A program made the position numbers and the translations under genes. This document shows, piece after piece, positions 53,871-63,842 of a stretch of DNA of 64,000 nucleotides. Origin of the DNA: Agaribacterium sp. ZY112 (lineage in GTDB: Bacteria; Pseudomonadota; Gammaproteobacteria; Pseudomonadales; Cellvibrionaceae); contig NZ_CP166840.1 of the NCBI RefSeq assembly GCF_041346925.1, positions 372,001 through 436,000 of the forward strand. Direction: 5' to 3'. Position 1 is the stretch's first letter, and each line of letters opens with the position of its first letter. The notes under the pieces were generated by a model. That model worked only from the letters and a program-made list of their open reading frames with translations. It searched no databases and was not told the DNA's origin.

Positions 53871-55922
53871 ATGACAAACAACGTCCTATTAGAAACCCAT
53901 ACCCTGCCTCCATTTAAGGCCATTAAAGCGTCACAAGTTGTTGAGGCTGTTCAGACCCTCACTCAAAATAACAATGCGGCTTTAGAGAGCCAGCTAAGTG
54001 AGCTGGATTCGCCAGAATCTATTAGCTGGCAAAGTCTTGCCGAAGCCTTAGAACAGCGTGAAGACCAACTTAGTCAAGCTTGGTCCCCCGTCAGCCACTT
54101 AAACCTTGTTTGTAACAGTAATGAACTTCGAGATGCTCATGAGCAAGCCCTCGCCTTATTAAGCCCCTATTACACAGGTATGGGGCAAAACAAAAAGTTA
54201 ATGCAAGCCTGGCAAGCCCTAAAAACAAGCAGCGAGGCCAATAGCTACAGCCAAGCTCAACTCACTACTATTGAACACGCCCTACGAGATTTCCACCTAA
54301 GTGGTATCGACCTAGAGTCGGAGCAACAACAACTTTTCGCCGACAATCAAGCCAAGCTATCTCAGTTAAGCAGCCAATTTAGTAATCATGTTTTGGATGC
54401 GACTCAAGGCTGGCATTACCACTGTGACGATGAAAGCGAACTGGCAGGCTTACCCGACAGTATTATTGCAGCGGCCAAAGCGGCAGCCACAAAAAAAGAG
54501 CTGGACGGGTGGGTGCTTACATTAGACGGCCCTGTTTATGTGGCAGTCATGACCTTTGCAGATAAACGCGAATTACGCCAAGCATTCTACCAAGCCTACA
54601 ATACCCGAGCTTCAGACCAAGGCCCCAACGCAAATAAGTGGGACAATAACCCGCTTATTGAGGAAACACTGCAACTGCGCCATGAGCAGGCCCAGCTGCT
54701 CTCATTTAATAACTTCGCCGAACTCAGCCTTGCCACCAAAATGGCTCAAAGCCCCGACCAAGTATGCGAATTTTTACGTGATATCGCCAACAAAGCTAAA
54801 CCCGCAGCCTTAGAAGACTTACAAGAACTAACACAGTGGGTAAGTGCCAACTATCAGAAAAAAACGCTAAAGCCTTGGGATATAGGTTATTACAGTGAAA
54901 AACTTCGCCAAGCTAAATACGATGTAAGCCAAGAAGAGATCCGCCAATACTTCACTCTTCCAAAAGTACTACAGGGCTTATTTCAAGTAGCCTCCAAGCT
55001 CTACAACATTGATGTCATAGAACGCAGCGAAGAGGTTGAGCTCTGGCATGAAGACGCGCGCTATTTTGACATTGAAAAAGACGGCCAGAAAATCGCCGCT
55101 TTTTACCTCGACTTATATGCCCGTGAAGGCAAACGAGGTGGGGCCTGGATGGATGTTTGTCGCACACGCCGTCAAACCGCAAATGGCCTGCAACTACCTG
55201 TTGCCTACCTAGTATGTAATTTCAATCCAGCAAGCGCAGAACAACCCGCCTTACTTAGCCACAGCGATGTCACCACCCTCTTCCACGAATTTGGCCACGG
55301 CTTACACCATATGCTAACTCAAATGGATCTTGCTTCTGTAAGTGGTATTGCAGGCGTAGAGTGGGATGCTGTTGAGCTACCTAGCCAACTTATGGAGAAC
55401 TGGTGCTGGCAAGCCCCTGTACTCAAAGAACTCAGTGCTCATGTCGATACAGGGGAAGCCCTAAGTGATGAGCTCATTGAAAAAATGATCGCAGCTAAAA
55501 ACTTTCAAAGCGGCTTATTTCTGGTCAGACAAGTTGAATTTGCCTTATTTGATATGGAGCTACATCGCCATTTTTCCAGCGACAACTACCAAGGTGTGCA
55601 AGCCTGCCTCGACCAAATCCGCAAAGAAGTCGCCGTCATTCAGGTTCCCGAATGGAACCGTTTTCAATGTGGCTTTAGTCATATTTTTGCAGGTGGCTAT
55701 TCAGCGGGCTATTACAGCTATCTATGGGCCGAAGTCCTCAGTGCTGATGTCTTTTCTGCTTTTGAAGAAAAAGGCCTATTTGACCAAGAGACAGGGCAAC
55801 GTTTTTTGCAATGCATACTCAGCCAAGGCGGCAGCCAAAGTGCAGCCACCTTGTTTAAAAACTTTAGAGGCCGCGACGTTAGTCCAGAAGCTTTTTTACG
55901 CCACAAGGGTATTGCTAACTAA
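53871..55922 (+). CDS. prlC: Oligopeptidase A (M3 metallopeptidase)
   Basis: This 683-residue protein from the ATG at 53871 (the frame opens at a TTG, 53856) has an M3A zinc site HEFGHGLHHM with the downstream Glu in GVEWDAVELPSQLMENW. The family end block GYYSYLWAEVLSADVFSAF is present. The N-terminus LPPFKAIKASQVVEAV is typical of OpdA/PrlC. It degrades peptides, including cleaved signal peptides, in the cytoplasm. Confidence 0.95.
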   Translation: MTNNVLLETHTLPPFKAIKASQVVEAVQTLTQNNNAALESQLSELDSPESISWQSLAEALEQREDQLSQAWSPVSHLNLVCNSNELRDAHEQALALLSPYYTGMGQNKKLMQAWQALKTSSEANSYSQAQLTTIEHALRDFHLSGIDLESEQQQLFADNQAKLSQLSSQFSNHVLDATQGWHYHCDDESELAGLPDSIIAAAKAAATKKELDGWVLTLDGPVYVAVMTFADKRELRQAFYQAYNTRASDQGPNANKWDNNPLIEETLQLRHEQAQLLSFNNFAELSLATKMAQSPDQVCEFLRDIANKAKPAALEDLQELTQWVSANYQKKTLKPWDIGYYSEKLRQAKYDVSQEEIRQYFTLPKVLQGLFQVASKLYNIDVIERSEEVELWHEDARYFDIEKDGQKIAAFYLDLYAREGKRGGAWMDVCRTRRQTANGLQLPVAYLVCNFNPASAEQPALLSHSDVTTLFHEFGHGLHHMLTQMDLASVSGIAGVEWDAVELPSQLMENWCWQAPVLKELSAHVDTGEALSDELIEKMIAAKNFQSGLFLVRQVEFALFDMELHRHFSSDNYQGVQACLDQIRKEVAVIQVPEWNRFQCGFSHIFAGGYSAGYYSYLWAEVLSADVFSAFEEKGLFDQETGQRFLQCILSQGGSQSAATLFKNFRGRDVSPEAFLRHKGIAN

Positions 55923-56062
55923 AGCAAACAAGGAAAGTATTAGCGTTCCGCCCGCACTCTGTACTTAAGGTTAGCGCCATAACGAGGCTAGCCTTAAGCA
56001 AGCGCTAAAAAACTAAGCTATAAGGAAAGAATACAAATAAGAAGTAGCAGGAAGGCTACGCC

Positions 56063-56833
56063 ATGCTTATACACGCAAGCTACAACCTCTTTTTAGTAGC
56101 GCTTTCTTTTATTATTGCGGTATTTGGCTCTTATACCTCTCTGCAATTAATGCATGTTATTCGCCTAAGGCCTCAACAAGCGCGCAACAAGTGGATTTAT
56201 GCATCCGCTCTTTGTCTAGGCGGAACCATTTGGAGCATGCATTTTATAGGTATGATCGCTTATAACAGCGAGATTGAAATCGCTTATGCCCTAGGCCCCA
56301 CCCTTGCTTCTCTGATCATTGCCGTTGTACTCACCGGCCTAGGCATCAACATATTTAGCAAGGCCCCAGACTCAAATGCCGCTTTGGCTGCTGCGGGTTT
56401 TATTACCGCCTTAGGTATTACGTCCATGCACTATATGGGCATGGAAGCGATGATTATGGCGGGCACAATGCACTACCGTACAGACCTTCTCATTCTATCG
56501 ATACTTATCGCTATTATTGCGGCAACAATCGCTCTGTACTTGGCTTTTAAGCTCGAGAACGGCTCCCATAAATTTATCGCCGCTATCGCTATGGGGCTTG
56601 CGGTTTGCGGCATGCACTATACCGGCATGGCGGCAATGAGCATGAAAATGGATATGGAAAGAATCATAAACCTAGAGCCCGGTATCTCACCGATGACACT
56701 AGGCTTAGTTGTATTTTGTATCAGCACCTTATTATTAGCATGTTCGCTTACAATAAGCCTCAACCGGCTTCATCAACATATGTATGAAGAGGTTAAAGAT
56801 AAGGGTAACTTAAAGCCCTTAGACCCAAACTAG
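56063..56833 (+). CDS. MHYT-domain membrane sensor
   Basis: This 256-residue protein has seven predicted membrane helices and the three MHYT signatures MHFIGMIAY, MHYMGMEAM and MHYTGMAAM. The domain is proposed to sense O2, CO or NO through copper. Here it is free-standing, without the GGDEF/EAL or kinase module often attached, so its output must be a separate protein or it is itself a transporter-like factor. Confidence 0.9.
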   Translation: MLIHASYNLFLVALSFIIAVFGSYTSLQLMHVIRLRPQQARNKWIYASALCLGGTIWSMHFIGMIAYNSEIEIAYALGPTLASLIIAVVLTGLGINIFSKAPDSNAALAAAGFITALGITSMHYMGMEAMIMAGTMHYRTDLLILSILIAIIAATIALYLAFKLENGSHKFIAAIAMGLAVCGMHYTGMAAMSMKMDMERIINLEPGISPMTLGLVVFCISTLLLACSLTISLNRLHQHMYEEVKDKGNLKPLDPN

Positions 56834-56854
56834 ACGCTGCATCTGAAGTTAAAG

Positions 56855-57223
56855 TTAATCCTGCTGGTTCTGCATTGCATCTAAATACGCATCCATTTCA
56901 CCCCAACTAGCAAAAATCTGTAGATCGGGAATGGCTTTCACAATATCAAAAACTTTTTCGATATGCGCCTTGCGATTAACAACTGCAACTCGGCCACCAT
57001 GGCCCTGCATTTTTTTCAGCGCCATAAAAATTGACCGCAAACCAGCCGAACTAATGTATTCGAGTTCAGCCATATCAAACACCAAGGTACTTAAACTAGC
57101 TAAGTCTTGCTCTGCAACCAGAGCGTCTAATTCAGAAGATGTATCTCCATCTAGGCTTCCACCTAAATGCACACGCAATACACCTTGCTCATTCACTAAA
57201 TCAACTTTACTTGTAAGAGGCAC
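56855..57223 (-). CDS. STAS-domain anti-sigma factor antagonist
   Basis: This 122-residue SpoIIAA-like protein has LVFDMAELEYISSAGLRSIF, where the Ser of the SSAGL motif is the phosphorylation site. It uses a GTG start preceded by AAAGGAG. It begins 17 bp after the stop of the sensor-phosphatase gene, which should dephosphorylate it, forming a partner-switching pair. Confidence 0.92.
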   Translation of the reverse strand: MPLTSKVDLVNEQGVLRVHLGGSLDGDTSSELDALVAEQDLASLSTLVFDMAELEYISSAGLRSIFMALKKMQGHGGRVAVVNRKAHIEKVFDIVKAIPDLQIFASWGEMDAYLDAMQNQQD

Positions 57224-57239
57224 AACCTTTCTCCTTTGA

Positions 57240-59654
57240 TCAGTTTGCTCTATTTACATTAGCTAGCAAACTCAAACTAATAATGTTTTTATTTTGTTGC
57301 CGACAATAGTTTAATGTATCAGCACTTTCTTTAATTAACTCGATACCCAGACCACCAATTAACACCTCACCTTCAGCTGCCTCAGCACGCTGATACTGTA
57401 GAGGGTTAAACTCAGGCCCAGAGTCCCTACACTCAAGCAAGAACTCATTGTCATGATACGCAAGCAGCAGGTCAATTGGTGATTTGGCATAATTACGTAC
57501 ATTCAAAAAGAGCTCTTCGACAATAAGCTTCAATCTAAAGCCTACCTCCAAGTCTACCGTCAATTCCTGTAAATAATGATCGACTTGGGCTAATAATGTC
57601 GTTAACGAATAATGCTCAGGATCAACCTCAAGTAAGGAAAAACCTGGACTCAGCAAAGGCTTAGACACAAAAAACACTTGTGGTTTCCACTCAATAACCA
57701 ACAGGGTTCGGTCATCATTTTGCAGCGCTCCTTGCGAATGCTGAGCTATTTTTTCTAATAGCGCAGCACCAAGACCCGCTACTGAAGCCCCCTGAACTTG
57801 AGCCAAAACGTCTAACATAGCGGCTAAGCCAAAACAGCGCTTCTGCGTATCAAAAGCTTCATCTAAGCCATCACTATAAAGGATCAACTGAGAGCCTGGC
57901 TTTAAATCAAACTTATTAAGTGGGTACTTAGCCCCCTCATAAAGACCCATGGCTGGGCCACCATCCAGCTCTAAAGGCAAGCAGTCATCCGCCAGTAAAA
58001 TAGGTTCTTGATGGCCTGCACTAACCACGCTTAATGCACCACTTTGTAAATCGAGTTCAAGTAAAGAAAGCGTGACAAACATACACTCTGGGTTATCTTG
58101 GCTTAGCTCCTTGTTTAACGTTTCTAAAAGCTCATCAAGCTGTTCATATTGGTGACCAAAAGCCGATAGCAACGATAAGGTCTTGGCCATAAATAAAGCA
58201 GCGGGCATGCCCTTGCCACTCACATCACCGACCGCAGCAAGTAGACGGCCATCACGCTCTAACCAATAATAAAGATCACCCCCGACTTTACTAGCCGGTG
58301 TAAGCTCTGCCCATAGTGCAAATGCTGAGCTGGCCAAGCTAGCCCGGCCTTCAGAACCGGCCAGCAAGGCCATTTGAATATCCCGAGCGGCACCAAGCTC
58401 CGCCTCTAACTGGCTGCGAGCCGCCGTTTGCGATTCAAGATCCTGCAAGTACGTCACTAAACGCCTTTGCATAGAATTAACAGCTTCATTTAATTGAATC
58501 ACTTCACGAGAGCTTGCAGCTACATCGATATCACTATCAAAATTACCCTCACCAATATGGCGAGTATGCTCCGCAAGCTGAGCCAAAGGACGTGTTAATG
58601 AGGAGATCAGCATCCAGACGATGCCAATTAAAGCCAGTAGAGCGACAAGCGCTACAAATACAATGCGCAACAAATACGCTTTTAAGGGTGCAAATAATTC
58701 ATCTTCTGGATAAACAACCACCATAGGCCAAGCATTCGTTGAAAGTGCCTTGCCCGCGACAAAACAGCTGCGCTGTTGATGTAAACAAGGTGCCTGCAAA
58801 ATGCCCCGCTCACCTTCAAAAATCTGCTGCTGAACCTGCAGCCAAGAATCTCGCCTTTCAACATCTAAGCCGTAATCAAAAGCCTTCATTACGTGGCTCT
58901 GCTTAGGGTGGCTAATAATTAAACCATCGACACTAAACAACATGCCGTAACCACTCTCACCCAGCTTAATCTGCGAGATAATTTCTTGAAGGTTACTTAA
59001 GGCAATATCAGAAGTGACGACCGCAAGTAATTGCGACTCGCCATTAACGGGCACAAACACAGGCACGGAATACGTTGCCATCAGAATATTCCCGCCACCT
59101 TCATCAAAATAAGGTTCAGACCAACGCGATTTTTTACTTTTTACGACTTCGCTATACCAGCGCTGTTGCCGATAACTGTAGTTCGGCGCTGCTAAATTTT
59201 TATAGCTTAAGCCCGCCGTTTTTAACTCTCCGTGAGGCTTACTTGATTTAGATGCAAGCCCCGAGTGAACCGTGTCACGATGCATATAAGGAGCAAATTC
59301 ATAGTCGACCTGTGGATGCTCTGGGTTAAATGCTATCGCCGCGCCATAAAGGCGTTTATTACTTTGCAGGTAGGACTCAAGGCTTTGTTTAAGTGCTTGG
59401 GAGCTGTGAACTTGATAAGGTAGCAAGGCGGCCAAGGCCTCAACAGAGTGCTCGGCATTTGACAGTAATTCTTCAACCTGCAAATCGACATCAGTAACAA
59501 CGCTGCGAGCCTCTAACTGAGTTGCTTTAAGAATATAGGCGCGAGCCTCTTTGTATTCAAAAGCCAAAAGCACCAAGATAAAAACCGTTGCTACCAAGCA
59601 CAGCCAAAGTGATAAACGGGTAACAATGGAAGGGGCGGGTTTAGGTGTATCCAT
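57240..59654 (-). CDS. Cache-HAMP-SpoIIE phosphatase with HATPase (RsbU/RsbW-like) domain
   Basis: This 804-residue protein has, in order: a transmembrane helix (about 13-30), a periplasmic double Cache domain (about 40-320), a second helix (about 327-350), HAMP, a PP2C/SpoIIE phosphatase (KVGGDLYYWLERDGRLLAAVGDVSGKGMPAALFMA read in parts; LILYSDGLDEAFD) at about 440-650, and an RsbW-like kinase domain (KLIVEELFLNVRNYAKSP) at the end. It holds both phosphatase and kinase activities for the STAS protein, so one membrane protein could set the switch. Confidence 0.93.
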   Translation of the reverse strand: MDTPKPAPSIVTRLSLWLCLVATVFILVLLAFEYKEARAYILKATQLEARSVVTDVDLQVEELLSNAEHSVEALAALLPYQVHSSQALKQSLESYLQSNKRLYGAAIAFNPEHPQVDYEFAPYMHRDTVHSGLASKSSKPHGELKTAGLSYKNLAAPNYSYRQQRWYSEVVKSKKSRWSEPYFDEGGGNILMATYSVPVFVPVNGESQLLAVVTSDIALSNLQEIISQIKLGESGYGMLFSVDGLIISHPKQSHVMKAFDYGLDVERRDSWLQVQQQIFEGERGILQAPCLHQQRSCFVAGKALSTNAWPMVVVYPEDELFAPLKAYLLRIVFVALVALLALIGIVWMLISSLTRPLAQLAEHTRHIGEGNFDSDIDVAASSREVIQLNEAVNSMQRRLVTYLQDLESQTAARSQLEAELGAARDIQMALLAGSEGRASLASSAFALWAELTPASKVGGDLYYWLERDGRLLAAVGDVSGKGMPAALFMAKTLSLLSAFGHQYEQLDELLETLNKELSQDNPECMFVTLSLLELDLQSGALSVVSAGHQEPILLADDCLPLELDGGPAMGLYEGAKYPLNKFDLKPGSQLILYSDGLDEAFDTQKRCFGLAAMLDVLAQVQGASVAGLGAALLEKIAQHSQGALQNDDRTLLVIEWKPQVFFVSKPLLSPGFSLLEVDPEHYSLTTLLAQVDHYLQELTVDLEVGFRLKLIVEELFLNVRNYAKSPIDLLLAYHDNEFLLECRDSGPEFNPLQYQRAEAAEGEVLIGGLGIELIKESADTLNYCRQQNKNIISLSLLANVNRAN

Positions 59655-59817
59655 TTACAAGCAGGCGTTCCAGTTAACAAATGACAGCATTGATGCTTGA
59701 GCAACAACACAACCTTGAAGCTCAGTGTATCACGTCTATTTTTAAGCACCGTGGTGATCTCGTCACAACAAAATGCTAGGCTTGCTCAGCATTAATCACA
59801 GAGCAAGGAAAGCCTCA

Positions 59818-62211
59818 ATGCCCACGACCAGAAACATCTTTATCAAAACACTCGCCTATGTCGTGGCTACTGTAGTCGTTTTGCTGATACTTCTAACAAC
59901 AGCTCTATTTCTGGTTGATTTTGGCCACTTCAAAGAAAGCATCACCCATTACCTCAGCACTGAACTCGAACGCGACGTTCGCATTGATGGCCAGCTTAGA
60001 ATCAAGCTATTGCCTAGGCCAACTCTAAGTATTAATGAACTCAGCATTGCCAACCCAAGCTGGGCAAAAGAGACCGAACTACTACAACTAAAAGAGCTCA
60101 ACTTTGCAGCCAGTTACCAAGAGCTACTGCAAGGCCAAAGCATCATCCGCCATATCGCTGTTCACGGTTTGAACCTTCACCTAGAAAGCAATGCTAAAGG
60201 CCAAAACAGCTGGGACTTTCCCACTCTACAAAGCGCAGAACAAACAAACTCAGAAAATGAACATCAAGATAACCCATCTGCGCCCCTAGATCATCTGCCC
60301 GTTCTATTACAGAGCCTTGAAATTAGTGATGTTAAGCTCAAGATAGATCAAGCCGGTAACGAACCCCGAGTACTGACACTAAGCTCTTTACAGCTACAGC
60401 TTGAAGCAGAGCAGAACTACCAAATACAAGCCCAAGCCCAGCTTGATCATTACAAGCTAAAGCTAAAACTTATGCTTAGTGATATACACGCATTTAGCTA
60501 TGGCAAAACCAGTGATTACCAACTTGAGCTAAAGCTCAATGAGCATCAGCTAAACTCCAAGGGCGAAATATCAAACATTTTTGACGAAATTAGCAGTACA
60601 GGGCACAGCAAAGCCCAAATAGCCAGCAAGATTTTATTAGATGACTTAGGTATTGATGTGCTCAAGAATGAGCAATATATGCAATTGCGCCTTGAACATC
60701 ATTACCAAAATAAGCAACTAAAACTGCAGAGCCAAGTCGAACAAGCTAAAGCAAAATTAAATATCGAAACACAGCTATCTACATCAACGATAACTAACAC
60801 TATCGATCTTAACGACCTTGATGCACTAGGCCAGCTCTTTGCTTTAGAGGGTCTACCCAAACAAGCTCTAAACTTAGACAGCCAAGTAAACTTAGGCAAA
60901 GAGCACATAGATATTCAAAAACTAAACATCAAAACAAAGGATCTTAGTGCTGAGATTCAAGCAAGTATTGGTGACACAAGCAACGCCGATATAAAACTAA
61001 ACAGTCCTTCTTTAGAAGGCTTATTAGAAGGTTTTGTTGCAGCCGAGTCGATACCTAAACTACCACTTAGTTTAAACGCCAAACTGAGCCAAGATGGGCA
61101 GACCAGCAGCGCCGATATTCAAAACTTGAGTTTTGGAGACACAACACTTAAAGGACTGATCAAGTTTGTTAACGCTGATACAGCAAGCATTCACGCAGAT
61201 ATTCACGCAGCTCTTGTAGATGCTCGACCATGGTTAAAAACAGAAGACACTGAAACCGACAATAAAGAGCAGGACAACAAAAACAGCAAAGATAAAAACC
61301 AATCACGCTACGTATTTACTGAAGACAAGCTAGATCTAAGCCCACTAAAACAAATTAATGCGGATCTCAATATTGAGATTGAGCGCCTGCTACTAGAGCA
61401 TAATGAACTCTCAGATATTCAACTCAATACCCAACTGTCAGATGGTGACCTAAGTAATAAATTGAAGTTGACTGGTCCCAAAAGCAGCAGCATAAATTCA
61501 GAGATCAATTTATTACAACGCGATAAAGCCGAACTTTCACTGATCTTAGATCTCGACAACATCAGCTACGAGCTCAAAGATAAAAACGGCAAAGAACTAC
61601 AAAGCCCTTTAACCAATGTTGATATTGCCTTAAAAAGCCAAGGACTTAGCGCTAGAGAGCTCGCGGAAGAAAGTAACGGCAAGATCGTTATTACCCAAGG
61701 CAGCGGTAAAGTCGACAATAAACTAATGTCTCGTTTCTCTAGTGACATCATTGAGCAACTATTAAACGCACTCAACCCTTTTGCTAATAAAGAACCTTAT
61801 ACCAACTGGGAATGCACTGTATTTACCTTAGACATCACTCAAGGCGATGCCCAAATTGGAACGATGCTCGCACAGACAGACAAACTACTTGTTGTTGGAG
61901 GGGGAGATATCAACCTCAACAATGAAAAGCTCAACATCGAATTCAATACTAAACCTCGCAAAGGGGTCGGTGTTAGCGCTGACATGTTTGTCACGCCTTT
62001 TGTTCGGGTGGCTGGCACGTTAAAATCACCAGCTCTTGGCTTAAATAAATCTGGGGTATTACTAAGTGGTAGTGCCGCTGTCATGACCGGCGGTATGTCG
62101 TTACTAGCACAAAGCATGCTAGATAGAGCTACAGCTAACAGTGATCATTGTGCCGATGCTATGGCCACACTCAGCCTTGAAGAGCAGAAAAAAATGAACG
62201 TAAAAGAGTAA
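59818..62211 (+). CDS. AsmA-family protein
   Basis: The ATG at 59818 has AAGGAAA upstream. The 797-residue product has one N-terminal membrane helix, then the AsmA opening (LSTELERDVRIDGQLRIKLLPRPTLSINELSIANPSW in parts), a long beta-rich periplasmic body and the conserved C-terminal block with NPFANKEPYTNWECTVF. AsmA-like proteins are bridge-type factors in phospholipid traffic to the outer membrane. Confidence 0.88.
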   Translation: MPTTRNIFIKTLAYVVATVVVLLILLTTALFLVDFGHFKESITHYLSTELERDVRIDGQLRIKLLPRPTLSINELSIANPSWAKETELLQLKELNFAASYQELLQGQSIIRHIAVHGLNLHLESNAKGQNSWDFPTLQSAEQTNSENEHQDNPSAPLDHLPVLLQSLEISDVKLKIDQAGNEPRVLTLSSLQLQLEAEQNYQIQAQAQLDHYKLKLKLMLSDIHAFSYGKTSDYQLELKLNEHQLNSKGEISNIFDEISSTGHSKAQIASKILLDDLGIDVLKNEQYMQLRLEHHYQNKQLKLQSQVEQAKAKLNIETQLSTSTITNTIDLNDLDALGQLFALEGLPKQALNLDSQVNLGKEHIDIQKLNIKTKDLSAEIQASIGDTSNADIKLNSPSLEGLLEGFVAAESIPKLPLSLNAKLSQDGQTSSADIQNLSFGDTTLKGLIKFVNADTASIHADIHAALVDARPWLKTEDTETDNKEQDNKNSKDKNQSRYVFTEDKLDLSPLKQINADLNIEIERLLLEHNELSDIQLNTQLSDGDLSNKLKLTGPKSSSINSEINLLQRDKAELSLILDLDNISYELKDKNGKELQSPLTNVDIALKSQGLSARELAEESNGKIVITQGSGKVDNKLMSRFSSDIIEQLLNALNPFANKEPYTNWECTVFTLDITQGDAQIGTMLAQTDKLLVVGGGDINLNNEKLNIEFNTKPRKGVGVSADMFVTPFVRVAGTLKSPALGLNKSGVLLSGSAAVMTGGMSLLAQSMLDRATANSDHCADAMATLSLEEQKKMNVKE

Positions 62212-62308
62212 GCTGTTTCACAGCAGAACAAGCGGTATAAACATGGGTGCTTAATTTTCTTAAGGCTCCAGTGTTATAGTGCTCACACTCACTTAACCAT
62301 GTCCCTCA

Positions 62309-62935
62309 ATGCCAATGGATTTGCATTACCTGATCTCTGTCTTTTTTGGTTTTTTTGCCATTATGAATCCGATAGCCAACACTGCGGTGTTTATCGGTTT
62401 AGTCGGTGCTATGCCCGCAAAAAAGCAAAAGCAAACGGCACTCAAAGCCCTACTACTCACCTTTGGTATCATTCTCTGCTTTTCTTTATTGGGAAAAGCC
62501 ATTTTCCACCTATTTGGTATTAGCCTACTGGCTATGCGTCTGACAGGCGGCATTCTGATTTTTATTGTTGGCTATCAGATGCTGCACGGTGAAAGTTCCA
62601 AACTACACACACATAACAGTGGTGATGAAGAAGGTGACTTAAGCATTACCCCACTAGCGGTTCCGATCTTAGCGGGGCCAGGCACAATTGCGACGGCCAT
62701 GAATTTTAGCGCCGACGGCGGCTGGACTAACATTCTGATCTGCATCGCAGGCTTTGCCCTACTCTGCCTAATTACCTATATCGCCTTTATTAATGGCCAG
62801 CGTATTATTCGCTTGCTAGGACAAAGTGGGCTAACCGTGGTCACTCGCTTGATGGGCCTAATACTTGCAGTTATTGGCATGCAAATGCTAATCGAGGCAA
62901 GCATCGAACTTTCTAAGCTTTGGTTACCAGCCTAA
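62309..62935 (+). CDS. MarC-family membrane protein
   Basis: This 208-residue protein has six hydrophobic helices and MarC family blocks: FFGFFAIMNPIANTAVFIGL, AMRLTGGILIFIVGYQML and PLAVPILAGPGTIATAM. The family is of unknown transport role (the old link to drug resistance was withdrawn). Single gene. Confidence 0.9.
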   Translation: MPMDLHYLISVFFGFFAIMNPIANTAVFIGLVGAMPAKKQKQTALKALLLTFGIILCFSLLGKAIFHLFGISLLAMRLTGGILIFIVGYQMLHGESSKLHTHNSGDEEGDLSITPLAVPILAGPGTIATAMNFSADGGWTNILICIAGFALLCLITYIAFINGQRIIRLLGQSGLTVVTRLMGLILAVIGMQMLIEASIELSKLWLPA

Positions 62936-63028
62936 ACCAAAGCAACATAGAAAAAGAACAATAATAAAAACGCAAAGCTAGGCACATTTACAACCTATTT
63001 ATTAACAACCTAATTTTTGGGGTAGAAC

Positions 63029-63541
63029 ATGAAAAAGATAAGCTCAATTTTAGTCGCAAGCGGCTTAGCCCTTGCCGCAGCTAACGCCTCAGCAGGCAAA
63101 GATACCGGCCTTTACGCAGGTGCATCACTTGCATCTTCTTCTTATGAAGTTGCCAAAGAAGGCGGCGATATCAAAGACAGTGATACAAGCTACAAACTCT
63201 TTGGTGGCTATAACTTTGGCATCATCCCTTTAATTGATGTCGCAGCTGAAGTCAGTTACATCGATTTTGGTAGCGTCAAAGTTGTCAACGACGACTTAAA
63301 CTCTACAGGACTTGTTGCCTCAGGCTTAGCTGCTTTTAACATGGGTCCATTGGGTATCTTTGGTAAATATGGTGTGGCTAAATTTGATGGTGATGTCAGT
63401 GATGAAACCAACGGCGCTTACGGTATAGGTGCTCGTATTCAGCTTGGCTCTCTTGCTGTTCGTGCTGAGTATGAAGTCTTTGATATGAACGACGCTGTTG
63501 ATGTCGACTACGCCTCTATTGGCGCATCTTGGACGTTCTAA
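63029..63541 (+). CDS. Outer-membrane beta-barrel protein
   Basis: This 170-residue protein has a signal peptide (cleavage near ANASAGKD). The eight-stranded pattern (SYKLFGGYNFG, VAAEVSYIDFG, YGIGARIQLG) ends IGASWTF with a terminal Phe, like OmpA/OmpX-type small barrels. Its terminator follows at 63554. Function unknown. Confidence 0.8.
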   Translation: MKKISSILVASGLALAAANASAGKDTGLYAGASLASSSYEVAKEGGDIKDSDTSYKLFGGYNFGIIPLIDVAAEVSYIDFGSVKVVNDDLNSTGLVASGLAAFNMGPLGIFGKYGVAKFDGDVSDETNGAYGIGARIQLGSLAVRAEYEVFDMNDAVDVDYASIGASWTF

Positions 63542-63553
63542 ATAAGAATATCT

Positions 63554-63579
63554 AAACCCGCTACTCAGCGGGTTTTTTT
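63554..63579 (+). terminator. Rho-independent terminator after the barrel gene
   Basis: The stem AAACCCGC / GCGGGTTT with a 6-nt loop is followed by a T run, 13 bp after the stop. Confidence 0.88.
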
Positions 63580-63702
63580 AAAACAATGGAAATAACCACA
63601 ATAAAAAAAGGGTTAAATATGAGTCTAATGTACACACTAAAGAGCACTTAATACACAGATCTCACTGCATTGAACTAGGCTTAATAGCAGCTACAAATTC
63701 TT

Positions 63703-63716
63703 TTGACTCAAATCAA
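63703..63716 (+). promoter_or_regulatory. FNR/Anr-type box upstream of nap
   Basis: TTGACTCAAATCAA matches the FNR consensus TTGAT-N4-ATCAA at nine of ten defined positions. It lies about 130 bp upstream of napE, which is consistent with anaerobic activation of a periplasmic nitrate reductase operon. Confidence 0.65.
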
Positions 63717-63842
63717 AAACACTATGCAGAGCTACACGTCTAATGTGCGCTAACACAGTCTCTTAACAGGAAGTTACTAGACTGAATGCCAAGCAGCCTC
63801 TCCGGCGCAATAAAAAATACTTCTAATAAGAGCAGGGCTCCT

